DNA of 40,806 bases from Pontibacter qinzhouensis (GCF_008017455.1 NZ_VRTY01000054.1:1-40806), one strand, 5' to 3'. Positions 15,363 through 24,757 are shown, counted from the stretch's first letter. Program-made: numbers and translations. The notes: generated by a model from the letters alone, not told the origin.

Positions 15363-15832
15363 ACTCGTTGATTTGATGAATATTGAATGTAGGATTGAGT
15401 GAATGAAAAACGAGCTTTTAACTCATAACTTATACCTCTTAACTCCTGAAATGGGCTACTATCTAAGTTAAGCATTCATAACAAATCAGCCACTCCTAAC
15501 TAACAAACGGATGAAAATGCTTCTAAACAGGCCATTGAAGTGCCTTTTTCAACGTTCCTGATTTTGAATTTCTAATTTTTAATTTGGCGAAGCTCTAAAC
15601 ATCTAAACCGGCTTTTTCAGTGTAAGTTTTTTCTTTCGGAGCGAAACATTATAATTTAGTATATTGCTTACCGAACGTTAGTTCAGATTTTACCGGGGCT
15701 GCCACCTATTCTGCTGTTTTTAGCTTAACGCAGAACCAAAACGCCAGTCGTGGTTTTCCTTTTACATCAGCATTTAAAAATTTACCTGCAGCAGGCGCCT
15801 GCTGTCCGGCAGGTAGGTGGCTGCTACCATAC

Positions 15833-15840
15833 TAATTTTG
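15833..15840 (+). promoter_or_regulatory. -7 promoter element of the GH95 gene
   Basis: TAATTTTG matches TAnnTTTG exactly, 40 bp before the ATG at 15881. No -33 TTTG is evident. Confidence 0.5.
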
Positions 15841-15880
15841 TATAACCTAATCAGGAGAACTGCTCCTGTAATACCTTTCT

Positions 15881-18301
15881 ATGATAAAAAAACTACTTCT
15901 GATCGGTCTTGTATTCAGTATGTGGACGAGTGCCACTGCCCAGCAGCAGGACCTGAAACTCTGGTACGAGCAACCAGCTACCATCTGGACAGATGCGCTA
16001 CCTGTCGGTAATGGTCGCCTGGGAGGCATGGTCTTTGGCAGGCCTCAGGAAGAGCTTATTCACCTGAACGAAGAAACCCTGTGGTCTGGTGGGCCGGCCA
16101 ATTTAAACCCGAACCCTCAGGCGCCGGACTACCTGCCGCAGATTCGGGAAGCCCTTTTTAAAGAAGATTACAAAACTGCCGCAGAGCTATGCCGGAAACT
16201 GCAGGGCCTTTATACGCAATCGTATATGCCCCTCGGCGATCTTATAATAAAGCACAACTTCACAAGTGAGCCTACAGCCTATTACCGCGACCTCGATATA
16301 GCCACTGCCACAGCACTTACACGTTTTACCGTTAATGGCACTGAGTATACCCGCGAAATTCTGGCTTCTGCCCCCGACCAGATTATGGTTATCCGCCTGA
16401 GATCAAGTAAAAAGGGCCAGCTTACCTTCAGTGCCAGCACCAAAAGCCAGCTTCGGTTTAAAAATGTTGCAGCTGGCAAGCAGGAACTGGTAATGCACGG
16501 GGAGGCACCCTCGCACGTAGAGCCAAGCTATGTTAATTCGCCTAACCCTGTTGTGTACGATGCCGCAGATAAGTGCAAAGGCATGCGCTACGAATTGCGC
16601 TTAAAGGCAAAGCACAAAGACGGTAAAGTATCTGTAAACGAAGCAGGGCTGCATGTTAACGGAGCAACAGAAGTGGTGCTGTACATCTCGATGGCAACCA
16701 GCTTTAACGGCTTCGATACCTGCCCAGACAAAGACGGCAAAGACGAGTCAGCGCTGGCACAGGCTTACCTGAACAAAGCGTTCGCTAAAAGTTTCGATGC
16801 CATTAAAAAGGCGCATATTGCCGATTACCAGCAGTTTTTTAACCGCGTTACGTTCTCCCTGAACCACAACCCTGCAGTAAACAAACCAACTCTGGAGCGG
16901 CTGATGCGCTACACCGACGGAGCCGATGACCCGGCCCTGGAGTCGCTTTATTTCCAGTACGGGCGCTACCTGCTCATTTCGAGTTCACGTGAGGGAGGCA
17001 TACCAGCTAACCTGCAAGGCATCTGGAACCCACACCTGCGCGCGCCCTGGAGCAGCAACTTCACGACCAACATCAATGCCCAAATGAACTACTGGCCTGC
17101 CGAAATGGCTAACCTCTCGGAGATGCACCGGCCTTTTCTGGAGCTGATCGGGCAAACGGCCAAAACCGGCCGTGCAACAGCTAAAAACTTTTACAACGCC
17201 AACGGCTGGGCCGTGCACCACAATTCCGATATCTGGGCTACCTCAAACCCCGTTGGCAACCTCGGCGATGGCGACCCCATGTGGGCGAACTGGTCGCTTG
17301 GCAGCCCCTGGTTAAGTCAGCACCTGTGGGAGCATTACAGCTTTACCGGCGACAAGGCTTTTCTGAAAAATACAGCTTACCCGCTTATGAAAGAAGCCGC
17401 TCTTTTCTGCCTCGACTGGCTCGTGGAAGACAAAAACGGGTACCTGGTTACGGCTCCGTCTTCTTCACCAGAAAATATGTTTATAACCGAAACCGGCCAG
17501 AAAGGTATTATCTCGGTGGCTACCACCATGGACATGTCTATTATCTGGGACCTGTTTACCAACCTGATGGAAGCCTCTGAAGTACTGGGCACCGATGAGG
17601 ATTTCCGGAACATGATTGCTGAGAAAAGAGATAAGCTTTACCCATTGCAGATCGGGAAAAAAGGCAACCTGCAGGAGTGGTTTAAAGACTGGGAAGACGA
17701 AGATCCGCAGCATCGGCACGTGTCGCACCTGTTTGGTCTGCACCCTGGACGGCAGATCTCACCCATCCATACGCCCGAGTTTGCGCAGGCAGCCAGAAAA
17801 ACCCTGGAGCGGAGAGGCGACGAAGGCACCGGCTGGAGCATAGCCTGGAAAATAAACTTCTGGGCCCGCCTGCACGACGGTAACCATGCCTACAAACTGA
17901 TCCGGAACCTGCTGCACCTGACGGGTCTGGAAGGAACCGAGTACGCAAAGGGCGGAGGCTCTTATTCGAACCTGTTCTGCGCGCACCCACCCTTCCAGAT
18001 AGATGGCAACTTTGGCGGTATAGCCGGCATGGGTGAAATGATGCTACAAAGCCACGCCGGTTTTCTGCACCTGCTGCCTGCCATGCCAGACACCTGGAAA
18101 GACGGCAAAATTACAGGTTTACGTGCCAGAGGCGGTGTAGAGGTTGATATGGAATGGAAAGATAACAAGCTGCTATGGGTAAGCTTTAAAAGCACAGCTG
18201 GCACAACAACAACAACAAAAGTACGGTATGGCGATAAAACCATAGACCTGCAGCTAAAGCCGGGGCAGGTGAAAAAACTGAAAGGCAACCTGGAGGGGTA
18301 G
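15881..18301 (+). CDS. GH95 alpha-L-fucosidase (secreted)
   Basis: An 806-residue secreted glycoside hydrolase of family 95, whose members remove alpha-1,2-linked fucose or, in some cases, L-galactose from plant and host glycans with inversion. The signal peptide is MIKKLLLIGLVFSMWTSATA. The N-terminal beta domain has the family start LKLWYEQPATIWTDALPVGNGRLGGMVFG and LNEETLWSGGP. The (alpha/alpha)6 barrel contains ANLQGIWN, TTNINAQMNYWP (Asn397 and Asn399, matching the general-base-assisting Asn pair), APSSSPEN (Glu531, likely general acid) and QIDGNFGGIAGMGEMMLQS (Asp708). The full family length is present. It is the first gene of a plus-strand carbohydrate cluster with GH43 125 bp downstream. 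Confidence 0.95.
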   Translation: MIKKLLLIGLVFSMWTSATAQQQDLKLWYEQPATIWTDALPVGNGRLGGMVFGRPQEELIHLNEETLWSGGPANLNPNPQAPDYLPQIREALFKEDYKTAAELCRKLQGLYTQSYMPLGDLIIKHNFTSEPTAYYRDLDIATATALTRFTVNGTEYTREILASAPDQIMVIRLRSSKKGQLTFSASTKSQLRFKNVAAGKQELVMHGEAPSHVEPSYVNSPNPVVYDAADKCKGMRYELRLKAKHKDGKVSVNEAGLHVNGATEVVLYISMATSFNGFDTCPDKDGKDESALAQAYLNKAFAKSFDAIKKAHIADYQQFFNRVTFSLNHNPAVNKPTLERLMRYTDGADDPALESLYFQYGRYLLISSSREGGIPANLQGIWNPHLRAPWSSNFTTNINAQMNYWPAEMANLSEMHRPFLELIGQTAKTGRATAKNFYNANGWAVHHNSDIWATSNPVGNLGDGDPMWANWSLGSPWLSQHLWEHYSFTGDKAFLKNTAYPLMKEAALFCLDWLVEDKNGYLVTAPSSSPENMFITETGQKGIISVATTMDMSIIWDLFTNLMEASEVLGTDEDFRNMIAEKRDKLYPLQIGKKGNLQEWFKDWEDEDPQHRHVSHLFGLHPGRQISPIHTPEFAQAARKTLERRGDEGTGWSIAWKINFWARLHDGNHAYKLIRNLLHLTGLEGTEYAKGGGSYSNLFCAHPPFQIDGNFGGIAGMGEMMLQSHAGFLHLLPAMPDTWKDGKITGLRARGGVEVDMEWKDNKLLWVSFKSTAGTTTTTKVRYGDKTIDLQLKPGQVKKLKGNLEG

Positions 18302-18425
18302 CCGCAGAAAGGTCACCGGTTATTACCTGTGGAGCCATCGTTACGCTGCCACACTCCAGGCAACTGCAGTGCCAGCAACATAGTACACTTCTGCCTAACA
18401 AAAACTAACTGTAAGCTACCTCCTT

Positions 18426-19454
18426 ATGCAGCACATCACAAAGTTAATTCTGCTCTTGTCATTGTTTCTTCTGAACAGTTATTCGTTTGCGCAGCAAGGC
18501 ACTGGCAATAGCTTAAAAGGCGATTTAAAGGTACACGACCCCGTTATGATAAAGCAGGGCGATACGTATTATGTGTTTGCAACAGGCAGAGGCATCTCCA
18601 TTAAAACATCTAAAGACCGTGTAAACTGGCTCAACGCTGGTCGTGTGTTCGATTCGACCAGCCTGCCAGCCTGGCATCGGCACGACATCCCGGACCAGAA
18701 CGGCCACCTCTGGGCACCTGATATTCATTATGCAGATGGCAAGTACCACCTCTACTACTCTGTTTCTGCCTGGATGAATTTTAATTCCAGCATCGGCTAT
18801 GCCACCAATACCACACTAAACCCCAACGACCCTGCTTACAACTGGATAGACGAAGGGCAGGTAATCAGCTACAAAAACGGGGGAGAGGGCGTAAACGTAA
18901 TCGATCCTAACGTGTTTATCGACAAAAACGGGAAAAAGTACCTGGTTTATGGCTCCTACAAAGCAGGTCTGCGAATAGCCGAGCTGAACCCCAAAACAGG
19001 CAAACTTTTGAAACCAGAACCTGACCTCACCACCCTCACTACCTCGCTGGGCGAAGGCGTGTATATTGTAAAAGGGCCTGCTTATTATTACATATTTGCA
19101 TCGAGAGGGAAATGTTGTGCCGGTCTAGAAAGCAATTACCAGATCGTGATGGGCCGCTCTAAAACCCTGCAAGGGCCATACCTCACAAAAGATGGCAAAA
19201 GCTGGATCGATAATAACTACACAGTGTTGCTGGCAGGCGACCACGAAGAACCCGGCAGAGGGCACAACGGCATCTTCGCGGAAGGCGACACCACCTACCT
19301 GGTTTACCATGCCTACACCCGCTCAGCCAATGGCACCTCTTTGCTGAACATAAAACCTCTTTACATGGATGAAGACGATTGGCCCAGCCTGGACCCAGCC
19401 AAGAAGCCTTTCAAAATGGATAAGTTTAACAAGAAGCTGTTTATCGGGAAATAA
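18426..19454 (+). CDS. GH43 endo-arabinanase/arabinosidase-like enzyme (secreted)
   Basis: A 342-residue secreted five-bladed beta-propeller glycoside hydrolase of family 43, most like arabinan endo-1,5-alpha-L-arabinanases. The signal peptide is ITKLILLLSLFLLNSYSFA. The three acidic catalytic residues are in the expected places: Asp38 (KVHDPVM, general base), Asp160 (NVIDPNVF, pKa modulator) and Glu210 (SLGEGVYIVKGPAYYYIFASRG, general acid). GHLWAPDIHYADGKYHLYYS and GHNGIFAEGDTTYLVYHAY are further hallmark blades. It follows the GH95 gene without terminator and is likely co-transcribed. It could also act on arabinose side chains of arabinoxylan; specificity is not readable. Confidence 0.93.
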   Translation: MQHITKLILLLSLFLLNSYSFAQQGTGNSLKGDLKVHDPVMIKQGDTYYVFATGRGISIKTSKDRVNWLNAGRVFDSTSLPAWHRHDIPDQNGHLWAPDIHYADGKYHLYYSVSAWMNFNSSIGYATNTTLNPNDPAYNWIDEGQVISYKNGGEGVNVIDPNVFIDKNGKKYLVYGSYKAGLRIAELNPKTGKLLKPEPDLTTLTTSLGEGVYIVKGPAYYYIFASRGKCCAGLESNYQIVMGRSKTLQGPYLTKDGKSWIDNNYTVLLAGDHEEPGRGHNGIFAEGDTTYLVYHAYTRSANGTSLLNIKPLYMDEDDWPSLDPAKKPFKMDKFNKKLFIGK

Positions 19455-19505
19455 GTTGCTGCTCCGGTTCCTGCTGCTCCTGAGGCCAGCAGCATGTAAG
19501 AAAAA

Positions 19506-20273
19506 TTACTTAAACAGTCGCTGTGTCTTACCCACCTGCTGCATCCATTCCCGCGTCATGAGTTCGTGGCCGGCTACGGTGGGGTGTATGCCATCCCAGA
19601 TCCAGTACCTGGCAGGAGCCTTTGCCAATGCTTTATCAAAAACCTGCTGAAACGGAACAAATACCGCCTGATAGTCGGCTGCCAAACGTTTAACAGCAGC
19701 TTGCCTGGTCACAACATCCGTATGCCAGGCTTCCCAGTTTTGCTGCACCGGACCTACGGGTAAAATAAAGGGCTCACAAAGCACCAGCAGTACGTCAGGG
19801 TTCTGTTGTTTGGTTTTTTCCAGAAGTTCCCTGTAAACGTTTTCGAACTGCGCTACCGGCACTGCCTCTTTCTGATGCACGACAGAGGCTGCATCGTTAA
19901 TGCCAACCAGTATACTTAGCACATCTGGTTTCAGGTTTAGCGTGTCTTCCTGCCAGCGTTTTGCCAGGTCGGTAATTTTATTTCCGCTGATGCCCCTGTT
20001 AAAGAAGGAAATATTTTTTGCAGGATGATCGGCACCAACACGGCTCGCAATCGAAAAAGCGTAACCATGCCCCATAATATGATTCGGGTCCTGGTTACGG
20101 CCACGGTTGCCATCAGTAATAGAATCACCCTGAAAAAGAACGGTTAATCCTTTAGCTGCTTCTGCTTCGGCAGGTAACGCTGCAGCTAGTAACAGGTGTG
20201 GCAAAGATGCTGTTGCACTTGCCAGTGCCATTTTCTTCAGAAAACTCCTTCTGTTGGAGGTTTGGTGTGTCAT
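19506..20273 (-). CDS. SGNH/GDSL hydrolase with Tat-type signal
   Basis: A 255-residue exported SGNH-fold esterase, probably removing acetyl or other ester groups from polysaccharides or small esters. ATG at 20273 was chosen because it gives MTHQTSNRRSFLKKMALASA, a twin-arginine signal; the ATG at 20309 would add 12 residues. Catalytic blocks: FQGDSITDG (Ser51, block I), NRGISGNKITDL (block II Gly), ILVGINDA (block III Asn) and WDGIHPTVAGH (Asp227 and His230, block V). It converges on the GH43 gene with a 51-bp gap. The context suggests work on plant cell wall acetyl-sugars alongside GH95 and GH43. Confidence 0.93.
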   Translation of the reverse strand: MTHQTSNRRSFLKKMALASATASLPHLLLAAALPAEAEAAKGLTVLFQGDSITDGNRGRNQDPNHIMGHGYAFSIASRVGADHPAKNISFFNRGISGNKITDLAKRWQEDTLNLKPDVLSILVGINDAASVVHQKEAVPVAQFENVYRELLEKTKQQNPDVLLVLCEPFILPVGPVQQNWEAWHTDVVTRQAAVKRLAADYQAVFVPFQQVFDKALAKAPARYWIWDGIHPTVAGHELMTREWMQQVGKTQRLFK

Positions 20274-20345
20274 AGGGTAAGGGGCTGATAATGCAGCTGT
20301 AAAAGGCAATATATATACAAGTTACAAATATCCAGCAATGTGTCA

Positions 20346-20402
20346 GGCCTTGACTTTAAAAATGCAAAAAAGCTTCTGAAGGGCATTTTTATTTGAATAA
20401 TT
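20346..20402 (-). repeat. R1 dispersed 57-bp element, copy 8
   Basis: Inverted: plus strand begins GGCCTTGAC (instead of ACCCTTGAC) and ends TTTGAATAATT. AAAAATGC and GCATTTTT form an 8-bp stem in the core. It lies in the divergent space 20274-20892, together with copy 9. Confidence 0.9.
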
Positions 20403-20578
20403 GTAAATCAGAACCGAAATGCCACCTGATGCTGCCTTTGCCTTCGCGCCTCTTCTTCTCTGAAAATTGCACCAAGATAGCACAGGATAGTTTTCTGATT
20501 GATAAGTTCTAACTTTAAAATAAATTAACAAACGGTAGTTTTTATTTTATGCATTGCCTGGCAACACAAGTTTATCAA

Positions 20579-20635
20579 ACCCTTGACTAAATACTCCAAG
20601 AAAGCTTTTTGGAGACCATTTTCATTTAAATAATT
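20579..20635 (-). repeat. R1 dispersed 57-bp element, copy 9
   Basis: Inverted: ACCCTTGAC on the left, CATTTAAATAATT on the right. The core folds as CTCCAAGAA/TTTTTGGAG with a tight loop. It has the same orientation as copy 8, 176 bp away. The rest of the space to 20892 holds nothing clear. Confidence 0.92.
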
Positions 20636-20892
20636 TGATCGTTTCAAGCGTGAAATGCTTGGGTATCTAAGTTTAAGAGAGGAGAAGAGCTGGAACGAAA
20701 GATGGTATCCTGAAAGTGGACTGAGCCTAGTAAAGCATGTTTGATTTGAAATTGTCTCTTGCCAGCGCCTCCTTTTGCTGAAGATAAAAATTTGATGCTT
20801 CGAAAAGTGTGCGGACAAGGGGCAGCCCAAGCAGGTGCGAAGATAAGTAACCAACTACTTTAGGTCTAACATTCAGAGTATAACATACCAAC

Positions 20893-22284
20893 ATGCTGCA
20901 AAAAATAAAATGTGCCTTCACAATCGGAATACTGATAAGTGCTTCGGTATTATTTACTGCTGGTGCGCATGCCCAGATCGGGAACCGCTTTCCTTCTGAA
21001 AAGAAAATGGTGAAAGACCCCGTTACCGGCACCATGCTCACCTTCCTGACGAGCACCCCACACGGCGATTCAAAAATTTACCCTACGCACCCGCAATGGA
21101 CATCGGACGGGCAATGGCTTATTTTCAGGTCTGGCCGCGTGAAGGGAGAGGCGTTGGCGGTGCACGAGAAGACTGGCGAGATGGTGCAGGTAACAGAAGG
21201 AGGCTATGCCGGTATGCTGAACATCGCCCAAAAATCGATGAAGCTCTATTTTATGCGGAACCTGCCGGGAAATGAAGAGCAGCCGCGCCAAAACCGGCCA
21301 CTCGAGATTGTGGAAGTAGACCTGGCCAAACTTTTTGCCGACAGCAAAGCCGGAAAAGTAAAAGCAGCTGCAACCTATCAACGCGTGTGCGGCACCACTC
21401 CACCAGAAATGGGTGCCGGTGGCGACATGGCTCTCGATGCCGACGAAGAATGGGTGTACTTTAGGGTAGGGCAGGAGGAGGCGGCACGTCACCTGGCTCA
21501 GAACACCAAAATTGAAACGAACTTTGGCCCCCGCAATATGGGCGCGGGTCCCTCGGGGCTGGCTGCCATGAACGTTAAAACCGGTGCCCTGAAACATGTG
21601 GTCTCGGTGCCGTTTCAGGTAGGCCACATCCAGACAAACCCATGGGTGCCGGGCGAAATTATATTTTGCTGGGAAACCGGCGGTAAATCGCCGCAACGCA
21701 CCTGGACGGTACAGGCCGATGGCGCTGGCCTGCGCCCGCTGTACCCCGAGTCGGAGTACGAGTGGGTAACGCATGAGGCGGTAATTACACAAGATGAGGT
21801 GGCTTTTGCCATTATGGGGCACCGGAAGGTAGGCACTGGCAGTGCAGCAGCTACCGCCAGCGCTGCCAGCGACCCTACAAACCCTGGGCAGGAGGCTGGC
21901 TGGGGACCCTCTGGTACCCGCGAGAAACCAACCGGGCTGGGTATTGTGAACCTGAGAACCCGCGAAATGACCATTGCCGGCCAGACTCCGAGCGGTAGCG
22001 GGCTTTGGCACGTGCACGGCTCCCCAGATGGCAAATGGGCCGTTGGCGACGATTTTTCGCGCAGCGTTTACCTCATAGACCGGCACACCCGCGAAATGCT
22101 GATGCTCACCACCGGCCATAAAACAACTGCAGCCGATCACCCGCACCCCACCTTCAGCCGCGACGGTACCAAATTTCAGATTCAGTCTGCTATGCTCTCA
22201 GAAGACAACCGCTCCATGAATATTTGTATTGTGCCGGTGCCGGATGCTTGGCTGAAACGAACGCATAAATCAGCCAAAAAATAA
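20893..22284 (+). CDS. PL22-like oligogalacturonate lyase (secreted beta-propeller)
   Basis: A 463-residue secreted seven-bladed propeller resembling polysaccharide lyase family 22, which splits short oligogalacturonides by metal-assisted beta-elimination. The signal peptide ends in GAHAQ. Family landmarks are KDPVTGTMLTFLT, YPTHPQWTSDGQWLIF, GHIQTNPWVPGEIIFCWETGG, RTWTVQADGAGLRPLY, THEAV (His294) and DHPHPTFSRDG (His416, His418). A metal site of His, His-x-His is expected in the family; the Gln of Yersinia OGL three residues before HxH is not obvious. A low-complexity Ala/Ser/Gly/Pro stretch of about 30 residues near 314-345 separates the blades. Because of these differences it may be a divergent PL22 or another TolB-like propeller. 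Confidence 0.78.
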   Translation: MLQKIKCAFTIGILISASVLFTAGAHAQIGNRFPSEKKMVKDPVTGTMLTFLTSTPHGDSKIYPTHPQWTSDGQWLIFRSGRVKGEALAVHEKTGEMVQVTEGGYAGMLNIAQKSMKLYFMRNLPGNEEQPRQNRPLEIVEVDLAKLFADSKAGKVKAAATYQRVCGTTPPEMGAGGDMALDADEEWVYFRVGQEEAARHLAQNTKIETNFGPRNMGAGPSGLAAMNVKTGALKHVVSVPFQVGHIQTNPWVPGEIIFCWETGGKSPQRTWTVQADGAGLRPLYPESEYEWVTHEAVITQDEVAFAIMGHRKVGTGSAAATASAASDPTNPGQEAGWGPSGTREKPTGLGIVNLRTREMTIAGQTPSGSGLWHVHGSPDGKWAVGDDFSRSVYLIDRHTREMLMLTTGHKTTAADHPHPTFSRDGTKFQIQSAMLSEDNRSMNICIVPVPDAWLKRTHKSAKK

Positions 22285-22300
22285 ACGCTCCGCACGAAGC

Positions 22301-22368
22301 TGCAAAAGCAAATGAACGGTTGCCACACAAATCTCTGAATTTGTGGAGCAATCGTTTTTGCTTTTGCA
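22301..22368 (+). terminator. long hairpin after the PL22-like gene
   Basis: TGCAAAAGCAAA pairs with TTTGCTTTTGCA across 68 nt, with inner pairings CGGTTGC/GCAATCG and CACAAAT/ATTTGTG. It lies 17 bp after the stop codon. It lacks a T-run on its 3' side, so it may protect the mRNA end rather than terminate. Confidence 0.6.
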
Positions 22369-22468
22369 CCCTTTCTAATTATTCATTTACAAATCTTTCT
22401 CCTATTTCCCCTCCTGTGCATTTTTTTATATCTTCCTACCGGAAAAATAAAACGAGCATCTACTACAC

Positions 22469-24133
22469 ATGAAACCGAAACACATTTTAGCCGCTACTGC
22501 CCTGGCCCTTATCAGCATGGGGTGTAGCAGCCAGAAAACAGCTGAAACCCAGGAGGAAGAAATAGCGCAGAATGAGGCAACAGCCGGGCTGCAGGAAAAA
22601 TTGGGCATGTACACCACTGTGCGCCTCACAGCCGACCTGAGCCACCTAAGCGACCGCGAACGCCAGATGATTCCGTTGCTGATACAGGCAGGCGAGATCA
22701 TGGATGAACTGTTCTGGCACGAAGCCTATGGTAAACGCGACTCGCTGTTAAACGCCCTTACTGATGATGCGGCAAAGCAATTCGTGAAAATTAACTACGG
22801 CCCCTGGGATCGCCTGAGCAACAACGAACCGTTTATTGAAGGCATAGGGCCCAAACCTGACGCTGCCAATTTCTACCCGCACGACATGACGAAGGAAGAG
22901 TTTGAGCAAGCCGACCTGCCTGAAAAAACGAGCCAGTATACTTTTCTGCACCGCTTGCCAAGTGGTAAGCTTATAACTGTGCCGTACCATGTGCGGTTCA
23001 GGGAGCAGGTAGAACGGGCATCGGATCTGTTGCGGGAGGCTGCAACTCTCGCCGATGAGCCTGGCCTTAGAAAATACCTGAACATGCGCGCGCAGGCACT
23101 ACTCACCGATAACTACCAGGCCAGCGACCTTGCCTGGATGGACATGAAAAACAATACCATTGATGTAGTGATCGGCCCGATAGAAACCTACGAAGATAAG
23201 CTCTTTGGCTATAAAGCTGCTCACGAGGCCTATGTGCTCATCAAAGACATGGCCTGGAGCAAGCGCCTCGAAAAATATGCTGCCTTTTTGCCTGAGCTTC
23301 AGAAGGGGCTGCCTGTTGGTGCTACTTACAAAAAAGAAATGCCCGGTTCCGATGCCGACCTGAATGCCTACGATGTGGTGTATTATGCCGGCGACTGTAA
23401 TGCAGGTAGCAAGACCATTGCCATAAACCTGCCAAACGACGAGGAAGTGCAGCTTCAGAAAGGTACTCGCCGTTTACAGCTCAAAAATGCCATGCAAGCC
23501 AAGTTCGATAAAATTATGAGGCCCATTGCCGATGAGCTTATTGTGGCGGACCAGCAGCAGCATGTAACCTTCGACGCTTTTTTTGGAAATACCATGTTTC
23601 ATGAAGTGGCGCATGGGCTTGGCATTAAAAACACCATAAATGGCAAAGGCACCGTGCGCGAGGCACTTAAAGAACATGCCTCTGCGCTGGAAGAAGGCAA
23701 AGCCGATATTCTGGGGCTTTACATGATTTCGCAGCTGCACACCAAAGGAGAAGTAGATGGCAGCCTCGAAGACTACTACACCACGTTTCTGGCAGGTATT
23801 TTCCGGTCGGTGCGTTTTGGAGCAGCCAGTGCACACGGCAAAGCTAACATGGTCCGGTTTAACTTCTTCAGAGACCAGGGCGCTTTCTCCAGAGATGAGC
23901 AAACCGGCAAATACCGTGTAGATTATGTGAAGATGCGCAAAGCCATGAACAAACTTTCCGAGCTGATTTTAACTTTACAAGGTAACGGCGATTATGCAGG
24001 TGTGGGCAAACTTCTGAATGAGCAGGGCCAGATAAGCTCCCAGCTGCAAGCCGACCTCAATCGCCTGAGCAGCAAAAATATTTCGGTCGATATTGTTTTT
24101 GAGCAAGGCGTAGAAGTGCTGGGCCTTAAGTAA
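22469..24133 (+). CDS. M49-like zinc peptidase lipoprotein (DPP III superfamily)
   Basis: A 554-residue lipoprotein (lipobox SMGC, Cys19) related to dipeptidyl peptidase III, a zinc aminodipeptidase. The zinc motif is H378-E-V-A-H382 (NTMFHEVAHGLG) and the third ligand is in ALEEGKADILGLY (Glu408 or Glu409). True DPP III enzymes have HELLGH with a six-residue HExxGH motif; here the spacing is the classic HExxH. The upstream VYYAGDCNAGSKTIAINLPNDEEV and downstream FFRDQGAFSRDEQTGKYRVDYVKMR are typical of the Bacteroidota branch, often labelled Zn-dependent hydrolase. It is expected in the periplasm or outer membrane, degrading peptides. Followed by R1 copy 10 and a terminator. Confidence 0.88.
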   Translation: MKPKHILAATALALISMGCSSQKTAETQEEEIAQNEATAGLQEKLGMYTTVRLTADLSHLSDRERQMIPLLIQAGEIMDELFWHEAYGKRDSLLNALTDDAAKQFVKINYGPWDRLSNNEPFIEGIGPKPDAANFYPHDMTKEEFEQADLPEKTSQYTFLHRLPSGKLITVPYHVRFREQVERASDLLREAATLADEPGLRKYLNMRAQALLTDNYQASDLAWMDMKNNTIDVVIGPIETYEDKLFGYKAAHEAYVLIKDMAWSKRLEKYAAFLPELQKGLPVGATYKKEMPGSDADLNAYDVVYYAGDCNAGSKTIAINLPNDEEVQLQKGTRRLQLKNAMQAKFDKIMRPIADELIVADQQQHVTFDAFFGNTMFHEVAHGLGIKNTINGKGTVREALKEHASALEEGKADILGLYMISQLHTKGEVDGSLEDYYTTFLAGIFRSVRFGAASAHGKANMVRFNFFRDQGAFSRDEQTGKYRVDYVKMRKAMNKLSELILTLQGNGDYAGVGKLLNEQGQISSQLQADLNRLSSKNISVDIVFEQGVEVLGLK

Positions 24134-24178
24134 GTTAAGAGTTAAAATTTGGAGAAATTCTCTCACTCAAAATTTCTT

Positions 24179-24247
24179 CAACGCAACAATTCAGCCATTT
24201 AACAATTTGGCCATTCAACAATCAACAACTAACAGTCTGTAACAAGC
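24179..24247 (+). repeat. R3 AT-rich module beside R1 copy 10
   Basis: CAACAATTCAGCCATTTAAC, then AATTTGGCCATTCAACAATC and AACAACTAACAG, directly before the AATT end of R1 copy 10. It is a degenerate tandem of CCATTnAACAATT units, matching the module beside copy 7 in inverse. Confidence 0.5.
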
Positions 24248-24304
24248 AATTATTCTAACAAAAACAGCCTCCAAAAGCCAAAACAGCTCTTAAGATCCAA
24301 GGGT
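24248..24304 (+). repeat. R1 dispersed 57-bp element, copy 10
   Basis: Begins AATTATTCTAACAAAAA, then GCCTCCAAAAG, and ends GATCCAAGGGT. Its AATT end faces the M49-like gene; the terminator 24363-24399 follows it, as with copy 6. Confidence 0.9.
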
Positions 24305-24362
24305 ACAACACTAGAGTGCCAGGAAATTGGAATTATGCAAAATGTTGCAGTATTATTGGGCG

Positions 24363-24399
24363 AGAGCTACATCTTTTTGGTGTAGCTCTTTTCTTTTTT
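24363..24399 (+). terminator. intrinsic terminator after the M49-like gene
   Basis: Stem AGAGCTACA/TGTAGCTCT with a 9-nt loop, then TTTTCTTTTTT. R1 copy 10 lies between the stop codon and this hairpin. Confidence 0.85.
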
Positions 24400-24527
24400 A
24401 GTGTAGTAGGCGGTGCAGCTCTTGTTATAAGTAGTGCAATTAAAATTATAGTAACCTAATGATAATAAAAAGAGTAAGTTATCTTTCCAAGTATTTATAA
24501 ATCAGATTTTTAATTTAACTGCAAGTG

Positions 24528-24737
24528 ATGAAAAGCTTTTATGAATTCAATCCAGACAGTCCTCAGGAACGGCAGGAAAGAGAAAAAATGCATCCTGAGT
24601 TATCTAAATTTCACATTGCACTCCGCGAGGAGTTAGGTGAAGAAGAGTATTCCTGTTTTTACAGTGCAGAAAAGGAAAGTTTCAAACCTTTTATGATCCC
24701 AAACCAATCCTATAAACCTACATGGATCCAAGCTTAA
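24528..24737 (+). CDS. small protein of unknown function
   Basis: A 69-residue cytoplasmic protein, MKSFYEFNPDSPQERQEREK onwards, highly charged in the first half and aromatic/Pro-rich at the end (FKPFMIPNQSYKPTWIQA). ATG at 24528 was preferred to the overlapping GTG at 24525. It is not a recognised family. A good terminator 24 bp after the stop supports it as a real transcription unit. Confidence 0.6.
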   Translation: MKSFYEFNPDSPQERQEREKMHPELSKFHIALREELGEEEYSCFYSAEKESFKPFMIPNQSYKPTWIQA

Positions 24738-24757
24738 ATACAGCATTTCAGAAATGA

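Noticed and set aside
21070..22146. Long open frame (358 codons) opposite the PL22-like gene
   Set aside because: An antisense shadow rich in Cys, His and Trp; the plus-strand protein has a signal peptide and family motifs.
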